A stretch of 64,000 nucleotides of DNA. Origin: Streptomyces sp. NBC_01451 (GTDB lineage: Bacteria; Actinomycetota; Actinomycetes; Streptomycetales; Streptomycetaceae). Positions 22,270 through 31,559 of this stretch are shown here, piece after piece. Positions within the stretch are counted from its first letter, which is position 1. Every line of letters begins with the position of its first letter. The stretch covers positions 8,804,001 to 8,868,000 of the forward strand of contig NZ_CP109479.1 in assembly GCF_036227485.1 (NCBI RefSeq). The letters are read 5' to 3'. Under the pieces are notes generated by a model. It saw only the letters and a program-made list of their open reading frames with translations. It searched no databases and was not told where the DNA came from. The position numbers and the translations under genes are program-made.

Positions 22270-22836
22270 ATGGCGGCATTCCGTGGTCCCAGGGTGTGGC
22301 TGTGGCGTTGGCGGCGGAATCCGCTGAAGCGCCGTGTGGATGCCGTGGAGGGCTGGGCCGTACTGGCCACCTGGGCACTCATCGTGCTCACCGGAGTCCT
22401 CGTCGGCCTGGTGTCGACCCACTCCGTCGAACAGGGGCTGGCGAGAGAGCGCGCCGAGTGGCGCGCCGTGACGGCACTGGTCGTCGAGGACGCGCCCGGC
22501 ACCGTCGGCAGCGAGAAGGTGTGGGCCAAGGTCCGCTGGAGCGCGGCAGACGGCACCCGGCACACGGGTCAGGCCCGGGTCGACTCGGGCAGCACCGCCG
22601 GCAGCCCGGCGACGGTCTGGACGGACCCGCAGGGCCGCCTGGTGACGAAGCCCGCCACCGAGTCCGAGGCCCGCCTCAGGGCCGCGCTGGTCGGCGCCCT
22701 GGCGGGCGCGAGCGGTGCGACCGTGCCCTACGTCGGCTGGCGTCTCCTCCGCGGCCGTCTGGAGCGACGGCGGATGGAGGAGTGGGACGAGGCGTGGGAG
22801 CGGTTCGACCCGATGTGGGGACGCAACACGCGCTGA
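22270..22836 (+). CDS. Rv1733c-like two-helix membrane protein
   Basis: The 188-residue protein has a basic Trp-rich N-terminus (WLWRWRRNPLKRR), a transmembrane segment around residues 35-55, an extracytoplasmic loop of about 80 residues, and a second hydrophobic stretch near 145-165 before a charged tail. This matches the actinobacterial Rv1733c family of unknown function. GAGGAGG lies 9 nt before ATG 22270, so that start is preferred to an in-frame GTG at 22246. Confidence 0.75.
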   Translation: MAAFRGPRVWLWRWRRNPLKRRVDAVEGWAVLATWALIVLTGVLVGLVSTHSVEQGLARERAEWRAVTALVVEDAPGTVGSEKVWAKVRWSAADGTRHTGQARVDSGSTAGSPATVWTDPQGRLVTKPATESEARLRAALVGALAGASGATVPYVGWRLLRGRLERRRMEEWDEAWERFDPMWGRNTR

Positions 22837-23625
22837 CCCGTGTCCGAGGGAGGCGGGCAGCGGGCCCCGCAGGGGTACCACTGCTCCGTCGCCCTCATCG
22901 CGGCGAGTGCCGGGCGCCGAAAACAGCGGCATGGCGCGGCAGTCGGCGTGGGCGTCGGGCGGGTCCGGACGGCTGCCCGCGCGTCTGCGGCACGGGGAGG
23001 GTGTGGGCTGGGCGCGACCTGGCCCGGGCACGCGCGTGAGGCTCGCTTCGTCCGTTGAGGCGGGGTCGGCCGCTGGCTTCGCCACGACCGGTACCGTCCG
23101 TGGATTCCCCGTACCCGCCGGGGAGTTGAGCGCGCAGTTCTCGACAGCAGGACAGCGGCTGTACGAGGCGGGTGCAGGCCGCCTCGTACAGCCGCCGGAG
23201 GGGGGATGGACCAGCGGTACGTGATGTCGCTCGTCGCGTACTTGCAGTACGTGCCGTCTAAGCGGGCTTGAGCTGCGGTGGGATCTTCTTATGGGGCTGT
23301 GACCAGGGCCAATGCGTGTTTCGTCGTGTTTCCCGATGTTCCAGCTTCTTTCGCTGGAGACCCCCCTGAGAACTCCCTCGCCGGGCTCCCGCCCCCCTGA
23401 GAACCCCCTGGCATCACCCTCGCGGAGAGGGCTGTGAGCTGGAAAAACAGCAGCCCTTGCGCCATCTGACGACGCAGGGGGACTTGCGATGCGCCTGACC
23501 AAGTCCTGGCCCGCGACGCAGTCTGCCTACTGGACTGCCGACGCATGTGACGTCGTTTCTTTTGGTTGAAGCGGGTGCTGATGACCGGCCCAGATGGTGT
23601 CAGTGTGGTGTGAAAGTCTCCGGGC
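22837..23625. other. Long gap without a recognisable gene
   Basis: Nearly 800 bp. No frame shows a family I recognise. A perfect 17-bp hairpin lies at 23155-23195 and a pair of short C-rich direct repeats (about 14 nt, 31 bp apart) near 23361. The hairpin may mark the end of a lost gene between 22840 and 23150. Confidence 0.4.
23155..23195. terminator. Perfect 17-bp hairpin inside the gap
   Basis: Arms 23155-23171 and 23179-23195 are exactly complementary, with a 7-nt loop. It is terminator-like, but the nearest upstream stop is over 300 nt away at 22836. Confidence 0.6.
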
Positions 23626-23982
23626 ATGAGCTACGACCTGGCTGTCTGGGAAGGCGAGCGACCGGCGGATGACAAGATTGCCGGCAGGGTCTTCAACGTC
23701 CTGCACGACCGCTATCTCGACGGTGAGGCCGTGGAGCCTCCGTCTGAACGCATAGCTGCCTACGTTGCCGCGCTTCTGGAGCGGTGGTGCGACATCACCG
23801 AGGACGAGGAAGAGACCTCGCCCTGGTCGGTCGGGCCGCTGATCGAGAGTGCAAGCGGTCCACTCATGTACTTCGGGATGGGCTGGAACAGGGCCGAGGA
23901 AGCCTCGGCCTACGCGGCAGACTTGGCGGACTCAATGGGACTGGTCTGTTTCGATGTTCAGGAGAAGCGGCTCAGGCCTTGA
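23626..23982 (+). CDS. Conserved small protein of unknown function
   Basis: The 118-residue acidic protein starts MSYDLAVWEGERPADD, a beginning I have seen in many streptomycete proteins of unknown function. It contains a conserved run SGPLMYFGMGWNRAEEAS near residue 75. No signal or membrane segment is present. The 3' end overlaps the relic transposase frame on the other strand by 11 nt. Function unknown. Confidence 0.65.
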   Translation: MSYDLAVWEGERPADDKIAGRVFNVLHDRYLDGEAVEPPSERIAAYVAALLERWCDITEDEEETSPWSVGPLIESASGPLMYFGMGWNRAEEASAYAADLADSMGLVCFDVQEKRLRP

Positions 23983-24078
23983 GCAGGGTGGCCAATCGGC
24001 GATTACAGATGAGGGCTGCGGCTATGCCGACGAAGGCCAGGAAGTGTTCTGCCTTGCGTTCGTATCGGCGGCCGACCC
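23972..24078 (-). mobile_element. IS5-family transposase C-terminal remnant
   Basis: The minus strand encodes GRRYERKAEHFLAFVGIAAA, ending at a TGA at 23972. This matches the conserved tail of IS5-type DDE transposases. The rest of the gene is absent; the fragment butts against another transposase tail in the opposite orientation at about 24080. Confidence 0.7.
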
Positions 24079-24084
24079 AACTGG

Positions 24085-24174
24085 CTGGCTGATGCTCCAT
24101 CGCCGCCTGGCCCGCGACTACGAGACTTTCCCTGCCCGCTCCGAAGCCATGATCCACCTCGCCATGACAGACCT
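24085..24174 (+). mobile_element. Second IS5-type transposase tail remnant
   Basis: Plus-strand codons read WLMLHRRLARDYETFPARSE followed by AMIHLAMTDLM, the conserved C-terminus of another IS5-group transposase. It lacks any upstream part and is fused to the tail of the neighbouring relic. Confidence 0.65.
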
Positions 24175-24184
24175 CATGACCCTG

Positions 24185-25083
24185 CCCTTGCCGGAAACCT
24201 CATCCGGCCTGGTCGCGCAGCATGCTGGTACTCGTGAAGGAGGCCGCCGAGTCGGTCGGTTCGATGTATGTCGAGGCGGGCGATTTCGTCCGGATCGGTG
24301 ATCGGTGATCGGTTCGGGGAGCGGGTGCAGCGGGCGGGCGTTCGCGATGCCCTGGTGCGGCCGATGCGCGTTGTAGAACTGCTCGAACTCCCGCAGTGCG
24401 TGGAGGAGATGCCGCTGGTTCCAGATGGGTGCGGTCCAGCAATTCACGGCGGCAGGTCTGCACCCATCTCTCCATCATGGAGTTCATGCGGGGGATCCGG
24501 ATGCCGCACGACCCAGGAGGTGGTCGGGTGCGCGGTCACACCCAGGATCCGGATGCGCCGGTCGGTGTGCTCGATGAGCACGAACACGTACAGCCGCGCC
24601 CCGGACAGGGCGACGGTTTCGAAGAAGTCGCACGCGAGGAGCGCGTCCGCCTGGGAGCGCAGGAAGTCCGCCCAGTTCACCGTGCAGGCGCCGGTATCCC
24701 CAGGTCGGTTTCTCGCGGGCCAGGCGCAGGACCAGGGCGCGGATGGAGCGCACGGTGCGCGGTCGGCCCCCGCGGTTCGGCCGGGACCGGGCGGCGTGGC
24801 GGCAGGCGACCATGTCGCGGTGCCAACGCAGCACGGTATCGGGCCGCACCAGCAGCCGCATCCGACGCAACACCTCGGGCGGCAGACCCTGGAGCAGCGC
24901 TGCCAGGAACGCCCGGTCGCCTGCGTCGAACCGCACCCGCTGCCCGTTCAGCTGCCGGTCCAGCACCGCGATCTGATGGCGCAGAGCCAGGACCTCCACG
25001 TCCATGGCCCGATCGCTCATCGGCAGCAGCCGCAGTATCGCGAAGGCGCTCGCCATGCCCCGGTACACCAGTCGCAGCAGCAT
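24185..25083 (-). pseudogene. Broken integrase-core (DDE) transposase
   Basis: The N-terminal third reads normally from the start at 25083 (LRHQIAVLDRQLNGQRVRFD, ending TWGYRRLHGEL). A deletion and frameshift follow, and the frame resumes as WADFLRSQADALLACDFFETV. Further downstream the pieces SMMERWVQTCRRELLDRT and WNQRHLLHALREFEQFYNAHRP lie in different frames, so the catalytic DDE core is incomplete. Near the 3' end a 7-bp unit (GATCGGT) is present three times at 24293-24313; removing one restores the frame to PITDPDEIARLD and a normal tail. Clearly inactive. Confidence 0.8.
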
Positions 25084-25285
25084 GGTCGGTCATCATGCCT
25101 GGGTGATCGCCAGTCGTGCCAGAGCGGTCGACGTCGGCGAAGCGGCCGACATCCCGCGAACCGTCGCACACTGGCTCCAAACAGCGCGGATGACGTTATC
25201 GGCAAGGGCAGGGTTTCGGAGCGGGGGCGCCGCCGATGGGACGGGAGGGCTGTCCCACCGGCGGCCGCTGATTCCGGGCCCAGCG

Positions 25286-26080
25286 TCAGAACGCGGGGAT
25301 GGCGGAGGCGGCCCGGCTGTCCGCGTTGCGGGCCTTGTTGATGTTGTCGGTGAAGTTGGCGGTCAGCGGGAAGTTGGCATGGCCCCACTTGGAGCTCCAC
25401 AGTGCGCTGCGGGCGGGGTCGTCCATCAGGTCCACTGTGAGCAGAGCCGGCGCGTCCCAGCCGCCGTCGCCCCATGCCTCCGGCCTCTCCCCCGACTTCG
25501 CGAAGCGGAAGGCATGGGTGAGGGTACCGTCCTTGTGGTAGACGATCTCGACGCGGTTGCCGTTCATCGGTACCTCGTTGATCGGGTGGGTGCTGTAGTC
25601 GCCGTGGCGTGAGGCTGCGAGGTAGCTGGGACGCTCGTCGCCCTGCTTCTGGAAGACGACGACGGACTCCCAGTCGTGGCGGTGCCCGAGGGCGTCCGTG
25701 CCCGGCCCCGTCTGGTCCTTCTCGAAGTAGAGCGCGTACACGTACGCGCACCAGCCGTTCTTGCACAGGGACCGTGAGTACGTGTTGGCGTTGCCGAGGT
25801 GGTTGGTTCTGCAGCCGCCCGTGACCGCCCCGCTGTTGTCGAGACCGCCGTTGAGCTTGCCGCTCGCGTCGACGGCCGCCGCGGGGAAGCAGCTGTCCGA
25901 GTCGTAGTCGAAGAGCGGCATGTACTTCTTCTGGAAGGTGTCGGCCTTCTCGTTCAGATGGGTCAGGACGGCGGCGTCGGCGCTGCCCGTAAGGCCGACG
26001 GCCAGGGCGGTGGCGCTGACCGCGACGAGTGTGGCCCTGGTGAGTCGGGCCTTGTTGCGGATCTTGGCTGCTGAGGACAT
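25286..26080 (-). CDS. Secreted NPP1/NLP-type necrosis-inducing protein
   Basis: The 264-residue protein belongs to the Nep1-like (NLP) family, which in fungi, oomycetes and some bacteria damages plant plasma membranes. A signal peptide spans about residues 1-37 (TLVAVSATALAVGLTGSADA). The hallmark heptapeptide GHRHDWE is intact at residues 132-138, including the metal-binding His, Asp and Glu. Several cysteines could form disulfides (CFPAAA, GGCRTN, LCKNGWC). ATG 26080 has GGAGAG at good spacing. Cytotoxicity is not proven; many NLPs are not cytolytic. The gene stands alone, beside transposase relics. Confidence 0.85.
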   Translation of the reverse strand: MSSAAKIRNKARLTRATLVAVSATALAVGLTGSADAAVLTHLNEKADTFQKKYMPLFDYDSDSCFPAAAVDASGKLNGGLDNSGAVTGGCRTNHLGNANTYSRSLCKNGWCAYVYALYFEKDQTGPGTDALGHRHDWESVVVFQKQGDERPSYLAASRHGDYSTHPINEVPMNGNRVEIVYHKDGTLTHAFRFAKSGERPEAWGDGGWDAPALLTVDLMDDPARSALWSSKWGHANFPLTANFTDNINKARNADSRAASAIPAF

Positions 26081-26504
26081 GCGGTCGCTCTCCACTTGCT
26101 CGGTACGGCCCCGAGAGGCCAGGGATTCGGTGATGCGAGACCGACACTGGCAAGCGAAAAGTTGACCGGCACCTCCATTCATCAGGTCGGTCAATGCCTG
26201 GGGGTGCTTCATGGGGAGCGGCACCGATCCCGGTCGGAGCACGCGGCAACGCATCCAGGCCGGGCCTGTCGGCGGCTCGGGCACTCGACATCGGGCCGAG
26301 TGAGCCGAGCAGGACGGCACAGCGCTCGCCGGTCAATCAATTCGGGGCGTCGCCGACGGATTGTCCGGCGTCGGGGAGCCCGGCTGTCATCCCCGCCACA
26401 TCTCACCCTTGAAGTGTTTACGTCACATCTGCGTCAAACGTATGTTGAACGCTTCGAACGTCGCATTTGTCTGTGCGTGGGCGCGGACGGAAGTGGGGGG
26501 CCTC
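26081..26504. other. Divergent region between NLP and STAND NTPase genes
   Basis: About 420 bp, AT-richer near 26405-26465. TTTACG and TATGTT separated by 18 bp there could form a promoter for the NTPase gene; this is only a weak match. No operator or RNA structure was recognised. Confidence 0.4.
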
Positions 26505-29500
26505 GTGGGGCGTCCGGAAAGACCCGTGGACCCCGAGGCCGGTCCCGTGCAGCGCCTCGCCCATGAACTGCGCGAGCTGCGCAGGGCGGCCGGCAACCCC
26601 TCGTACCGGACGATGGCCGAGAAGGCGGGCTTCTCCGCGACGACACTGTCCGACGCGGCCCGTGGTCAGCGGCTGCCGTCGCTCGCCGTGGTCCAGGGGT
26701 ATGTACGGGCGTGCGGGGGTGACCCGTGCGAGTGGGAGTTGCGCTGGAAGGACGCTGACGCGGAGGCCGCCGGGACAGTGCGCGACACGGCGGCCGACGC
26801 CGCGCCGCCGTATCGGGGGCTGGCCCGCTTCGAACCGGACGACCGCGCGCTGTTCTTCGGCCGCGACCGGCTCGTGGAGGAACTGCGGGAACTGGTGTGC
26901 GGGCACCGGTTCGCGGTGCTGTTCGGGGCGTCGGGGAGCGGGAAGTCGTCACTGCTGCGGGCCGGGCTGATCCCCCGCCTGCGGGAGGAGATCGCGGCCC
27001 GGGGATGCCCGGCGGTGCTGCGTGTGCTCACCCCCGGGGACCGGCCCGCCACCCGGTACGGCGAACTGCTGGCCCCGGCCGCGGGGGAGCCGGAGAGCTG
27101 GGTGGTGGTGGACCAGTTCGAGGAGGTCTTCACCCTGTGCCGGGACAAGGCGGAACGGGAGCGGTTCATCGAACTCCTGCTCGCCGCCCGGGACCCAGAC
27201 AGCCGGCTGAACGTGCTCATCGCGGTGCGGGCGGACTTCTACACCCGGTGCGCCGAGCACCGGGAACTCGCGGACGCACTGCGCGGCGCCGGGCTGCTGG
27301 TCGGACCCATGACGGCGGACGAACTGCGCGAGGCGGTCGTCGGACCGGCACAGACCGTCGGCCTGCTGGTGGAACGGGAACTGACCGCGCGGATCGTGGA
27401 CGAGGTCCTCGACCGGCCCGGCGCGCTGCCGATGCTGTCGCACGCCCTGCTGGAGACCTGGAAGCGGCGCCGCAGCCGACTGCTGACCCTGAGCGCCTAC
27501 GAGGCCGCGGGCGGGGTCGGCGGAGCCATCGCGGCGACCGCCGAGGAGGTGCACGGGCAGCTCTCCCCAGCCCAGGCACACACCGTCCGCCGACTGCTCC
27601 TGGGCCTGATCGAGCCGGGCCAGGGCACCGCCGACACCCGACGACCGCTCACCCGGGCCGAACTGGCCGACTGGGCCGACCCGGAGATACCGGTCGTGGT
27701 GGAACGGCTGGCCCGCAACCGACTGCTCACCGTCGACGAAGAGGGCGTACAGCTCGCGCACGAGGCGCTGATCACCACCTGGCCGAGGCTGTGCGGCTGG
27801 ATCGAGACGGACCGCGAGCGGATGCGCCATCGCCGGCGGCTGGCGGAGGCGGCGCGCGCCTGGCTGGAGCACGACCGGGACCCCGGCACGCTGTACCGGG
27901 GAGCCCGGCTGGCGCGGGCGGAGGAGCTGTTCGCGGCCGACGGGAATTGCGGGAGCAACGGCGGGGGCGTCGAGCTGACCGCGTCGGAGCGGGAGTTCCT
28001 CGTCGCCTCGCTCGACGCCCGGGAGGCGGAACGCCGGGCCGTCTCCCGTACCGCCCGCAGGGCCCGTGTCCTCGTGTCCGCGTTCTCCGCGGTCCTGGTG
28101 GTGTCGCTGGTCGCCGGCCTGGCAGCCTGGCAGCAGCACGGGGAGAACGAGCGTCGGCGCACCGACACGGCCGCGCGCAGGGTCGCCGAGGTCGCCGACG
28201 CGATGCGGTCGACCGACCCGAACACCGCGATGCTGCTCGGCGTCGCCGCCTGGCGGATCTCACCGCTGCCCGAGGCCCGCCGGGCACTGCTCGGCTCCCT
28301 CACCCAGGTGGAACACGGGTACTTCGCCGACCCCACGTCGGGAGACGGCACCACGCGATACCTCGCCGGCTCCGGCCGTACGCTGCTCAGCGCCGAGGGC
28401 CGTACCGCACGGACCTGGGACGTGGTCACGGGCCACCGCACCTCCTCCCGGCGACTCCCCGGCGAGGTGGTCGCGGCCGATCCCCACGCCCGGGTCCTCG
28501 CGGTCGCCAGGGACGACGGCATCCGCCTGTGGGACACGGCCACCGGCCGCTGGACCGGCGATCCGCGCCCCCTCCCCCTGGACTCGCTCATCGACTTCGC
28601 CGCGGGCGGTTACCTCGTGAGCGGCATCGACGACGACCGGGTGCGCCTGCGGTCCGTCAAGGACGGCCGCGTGCTGTTCCAGAGCAGCTCGGCAGGTCTG
28701 CTGGCCCCGGTCGTCAGCGCCGACGGCCGCCTGGTCGCCCTCTGCCCCGCGAACCGGGCCCCGCAGATCTGGGACGTCGCGCGCCACCGCACCCTGCCCG
28801 GCCCGTGGGAACAGGCCCAGGGTCTGTGCGACGGCGACGAACAGAAGACCCTGGTGCTCGGCACCGACGGCACCCGGTTCGCCGTCCTCTCGGAGTCCGG
28901 CGGAACCGTCTGGGACACTGCATCCGCCCGAGAGGTCGCCAAGCTCTACAAACCGGGCGCGGAACGAGCCTCCTTCAGCGAGGACGGCACCTTCCTCGCG
29001 ACCGCCGACGGCACGGATGTCCGGGTGTGGCGAATGTCGGACCCGACCACCCCGGTGTTCCGGCACCCACTCAACAACCAGCACCTGTACGACCTCGCCT
29101 GGGACCCCGCCGGACCGAACACCCTGCGCTACCTCGAAGGCGGCGTCGTCCACTGCCTGGACCTGGGGCCGGCGGTCACGCCCGGCTGGCGCGAGCACCC
29201 CCTGGCAGCTGTGAGCATGAGCCCCGACGCCCACACGTACGCCACCGCCGAACGCATCGGCGACCGCTACCGTTTCGAACTGCGCGCCCCCTCCGACGGC
29301 CGGCTCCTGCGCGCCCTCCCCTCCCTGCCCCTGCCCGTCTCCACAGACCCGGCCGAGCCGGTGATCCCGGAAGACACGCGGGCCCTCCTCGCCTTCAGCC
29401 CTGACGGCAAGGCGCTCTCGTACGGTGTCTCGGCCGACGGGAGGAACACGACCCCGCAGCGCTTCACGGTCTGGGACCTGACCCACGGCCGCCTCCGAGC

Positions 29501-30287
29501 CACCCTCGACCTGGCCACCCCGAAGGCCACCACCCCGAAGTCCACCACTCCGAAGTCCACCGCCGCGGTGGTCGGCCTCGCACTTGGCCCCCGCGGCGAC
29601 ACCCTGTACGCGGCCCGGCGCCCGGTCCTCGGCAAGACGGACGACGAGGCGTGGGACACCAGGACCGGCCGCAGATCGAGAGTCCTCACCGGCCTCAGCG
29701 ACACGGAGTTCGCGGTGCGCCCCGAAGGAGGGCTCCTCGCGGGGGACAACCGCACCGCCTGGCTCCCCTCAGGGAAAGTCGTCGAGGACGGCCTCGTCCA
29801 GGGGGAGGAGATCAGCGCGCTCGCGTTCGCGCCGGACGGCTCGCGTCTTGTGGCCGGCGACCGGACCGGCCGGGTTGCCCTGTGGGACGGGGAGCCCCGC
29901 CACCGCACGGGCGTCCTGCGCAACGTCTTCCCCACCTCGACCGACGAGGAACCGGAAGCGGTCGCCGCGCTGGCCGTCAGCCCCGACGGCGCCACCCTGG
30001 CCGTCGGGGGCGGCGCCGGCACACTCCAGCTCTGGGACATCGCCACCCAACAGCCCCTGGGCGGCCCGCTGACCACACCGGGCGAGGAGATCGACACCCT
30101 CGCGTTCAGCGCTGACAGCGGCACCCTGTACGCGGGGAGCGCGCACGCCCCGCTCCAGCGGTACGCGGTGGATCCCGGGCGGGCGGTCACCCGGGTGTGC
30201 GCGCGGGCGGAGTCGCGGGCGAATTTCTCGCGGGAACAGTGGAGCACATATGTGCCCGAGGTCGCCTACCGGAGACTGTGCGGCTAG
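26505..30287 (+). CDS. HTH-STAND NTPase with WD40 repeats
   Basis: A 1260-residue multidomain regulator or sensor. An XRE-like helix-turn-helix comes first (about residues 10-65, RTMAEKAGFSATTLSDAARG). A nSTAND1 P-loop NTPase follows, with Walker A GASGSGKSS at 141-149 and Walker B VVVDQFEE around 200-207. A transmembrane-like stretch lies near 521-542 (VLVSAFSAVLVVSLVAGLAA). The C-terminal 650 residues are WD40-type repeats (for example GDTLYAARR, LAFAPDGSRLVAGD). GTG 26505 is chosen from homologue-like MGRPERP starts and a G-rich ribosome site; an in-frame GTG at 26493 is possible. Such proteins are thought to be signal hubs; some STAND proteins act in antiphage defence. Confidence 0.85.
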   Translation: MGRPERPVDPEAGPVQRLAHELRELRRAAGNPSYRTMAEKAGFSATTLSDAARGQRLPSLAVVQGYVRACGGDPCEWELRWKDADAEAAGTVRDTAADAAPPYRGLARFEPDDRALFFGRDRLVEELRELVCGHRFAVLFGASGSGKSSLLRAGLIPRLREEIAARGCPAVLRVLTPGDRPATRYGELLAPAAGEPESWVVVDQFEEVFTLCRDKAERERFIELLLAARDPDSRLNVLIAVRADFYTRCAEHRELADALRGAGLLVGPMTADELREAVVGPAQTVGLLVERELTARIVDEVLDRPGALPMLSHALLETWKRRRSRLLTLSAYEAAGGVGGAIAATAEEVHGQLSPAQAHTVRRLLLGLIEPGQGTADTRRPLTRAELADWADPEIPVVVERLARNRLLTVDEEGVQLAHEALITTWPRLCGWIETDRERMRHRRRLAEAARAWLEHDRDPGTLYRGARLARAEELFAADGNCGSNGGGVELTASEREFLVASLDAREAERRAVSRTARRARVLVSAFSAVLVVSLVAGLAAWQQHGENERRRTDTAARRVAEVADAMRSTDPNTAMLLGVAAWRISPLPEARRALLGSLTQVEHGYFADPTSGDGTTRYLAGSGRTLLSAEGRTARTWDVVTGHRTSSRRLPGEVVAADPHARVLAVARDDGIRLWDTATGRWTGDPRPLPLDSLIDFAAGGYLVSGIDDDRVRLRSVKDGRVLFQSSSAGLLAPVVSADGRLVALCPANRAPQIWDVARHRTLPGPWEQAQGLCDGDEQKTLVLGTDGTRFAVLSESGGTVWDTASAREVAKLYKPGAERASFSEDGTFLATADGTDVRVWRMSDPTTPVFRHPLNNQHLYDLAWDPAGPNTLRYLEGGVVHCLDLGPAVTPGWREHPLAAVSMSPDAHTYATAERIGDRYRFELRAPSDGRLLRALPSLPLPVSTDPAEPVIPEDTRALLAFSPDGKALSYGVSADGRNTTPQRFTVWDLTHGRLRATLDLATPKATTPKSTTPKSTAAVVGLALGPRGDTLYAARRPVLGKTDDEAWDTRTGRRSRVLTGLSDTEFAVRPEGGLLAGDNRTAWLPSGKVVEDGLVQGEEISALAFAPDGSRLVAGDRTGRVALWDGEPRHRTGVLRNVFPTSTDEEPEAVAALAVSPDGATLAVGGGAGTLQLWDIATQQPLGGPLTTPGEEIDTLAFSADSGTLYAGSAHAPLQRYAVDPGRAVTRVCARAESRANFSREQWSTYVPEVAYRRLCG

Positions 30288-30697
30288 GAGACCGTCGCGT
30301 TCGTACAGGGCGCGACGGTTTCGCGTAGGCGTCCAGCACATGTCGTACGGGGTGGCGATGGGCTCTGTCCGTGAGCCGGCAAGGGGCCGACAGGCAACAG
30401 CGGTTCATAACAGCATGGTTGGCCGTTGGCGCAGCCCCCGTATGCGCCTTCGCCTTCGCAGCTCTCTCCCAGCGCTGCGGAGGTCGAGCCCAGGGCGCAG
30501 GTCAGGCCGATGGTCGGACGCGGATCTGCTGTGGGTCCTCGACGGGGGCCGTGGTTGTCCCCTCGCCGTCGAGGGCGTTGACGACGCGGCGGGCCAGGCC
30601 CCGATGTCAGAGCCGGCGCTTCTTGCGGAAGACCAGGTAGACGACGGTGACAATGGCGGCGGCGTCGAGCACCTTCGGGGAGCCGCGCCTACCAGGC
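30288..30697. other. Gap holding a relic membrane-protein tail
   Basis: On the minus strand at about 30607-30685 the reading VLDAAAIVTVVYLVFRKKRRL ends in a stop. It looks like the last transmembrane helix and basic tail of a membrane protein, with no head. The rest of this 410-bp stretch shows nothing I recognise. Confidence 0.35.
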
Positions 30698-30729
30698 TTG
30701 CATCTGACGTTAGCGTGAGGTTCTAGCGT
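30698..30729 (+). promoter_or_regulatory. MerR-type promoter, copy 1 (before SDR)
   Basis: TTGCAT (30698-30703), a 20-bp spacer and TAGCGT (30724-30729). The spacer carries the dyad ATCTGACGTTAGCGTGAGGT (30702-30721). The 20-bp spacing is too long for free RNA polymerase and is characteristic of promoters untwisted by MerR-family activators. It lies 53 nt before the SDR start and is one of four like it in the window. Confidence 0.7.
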
Positions 30730-30782
30730 GGATGTTGTCGGCGCTTTCCGGCTAAGCATTGCTACGTGAAGGACACCTCCCC

Positions 30783-31493
30783 ATGGACATCGCGAACTCC
30801 GTTGCGCTCGTGACCGGGGCGGGCCGCGGTCTCGGCCGTCACTTCGCCTCCCAGCTGCTCGAGCGGGGAGCGTCCAAGGTGTATGCCACCGCACGCAACC
30901 CCGAGAGCGTTGATCTGCCCGGAGCGGAGGTGCTGCGGCTCGACATCACCGACCCGGACTCCGTTGCCACCCTGGCGGAAGCCGCTCCGGACGTGACGCT
31001 GCTCGTCAACAACGCCGGCATCATCACCGTCAACAGCCTGGTCAACGGTGATCTGGACCAGATCGCACTGGAGATGGACACCGCCTACTACGGCCCGCTG
31101 CGGATGATCCGCGCCTTCGCCCCGATCCTGAAGACGGGTGGCGGCGGGGCGATCGTCAACGTCCTGTCGGTCGGGTCCTGGACCCCGTCCGAGCATTGGG
31201 GCGCCTACAGTGCGGCCAAGGCCGCCGCCTGGAGCCTCACCAACAGCGTCCGCCTCGAACTCTCGGCACAGAACACCCTGGTCACCGGTCTGTATCTGGG
31301 CCCCACCGACACCGACATGGCGAAGGGGCAGCCGTTCGAGAAGAATGATCCGGCCGACGTGGTCAGGGCCGCGCTCGACGGGGTCGAGGCGAAACAGTCC
31401 GAGGTCCTCGCCGACCCGATGTCCGTGCAGGCCAAGGCGGACCTGGCCCTGGACCCCGCCGTGGTCTACCCGTCGGCCGCAGCCGCCTCCTGA
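30783..31493 (+). CDS. SDR family oxidoreductase, cassette copy 1
   Basis: A 236-residue short-chain dehydrogenase/reductase. The cofactor motif is TGAGRGLG (near residue 15), NNAG follows, and the catalytic YSAAK follows a Ser in VLSVGSW. It lies under a MerR-type promoter and 66 nt before a DJ-1-family gene. A same-length paralogue at 46160-46870 has the same promoter type. ATG 30783 has GAAGGA at suitable spacing. The substrate is unknown; a carbonyl compound is likely. Confidence 0.85.
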   Translation: MDIANSVALVTGAGRGLGRHFASQLLERGASKVYATARNPESVDLPGAEVLRLDITDPDSVATLAEAAPDVTLLVNNAGIITVNSLVNGDLDQIALEMDTAYYGPLRMIRAFAPILKTGGGGAIVNVLSVGSWTPSEHWGAYSAAKAAAWSLTNSVRLELSAQNTLVTGLYLGPTDTDMAKGQPFEKNDPADVVRAALDGVEAKQSEVLADPMSVQAKADLALDPAVVYPSAAAAS

Positions 31494-31559
31494 CCAGCAG
31501 GATCACTCACCACCGGGCGCGCCCCCTCCCCCCAGCGAAAGAGCGAAAGAAGGCCTCTT

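Noticed and set aside
23361-23410. Two C-rich repeats of about 14 nt, 31 bp apart, CRISPR-like at first sight
   Set aside because: Only two units, no further repeats and no cas genes.
26405-26465. Promoter-like TTTACG-N18-TATGTT before the STAND gene
   Set aside because: Weak match to consensus and only one candidate among several; mentioned in the gap entry but not called as a feature.
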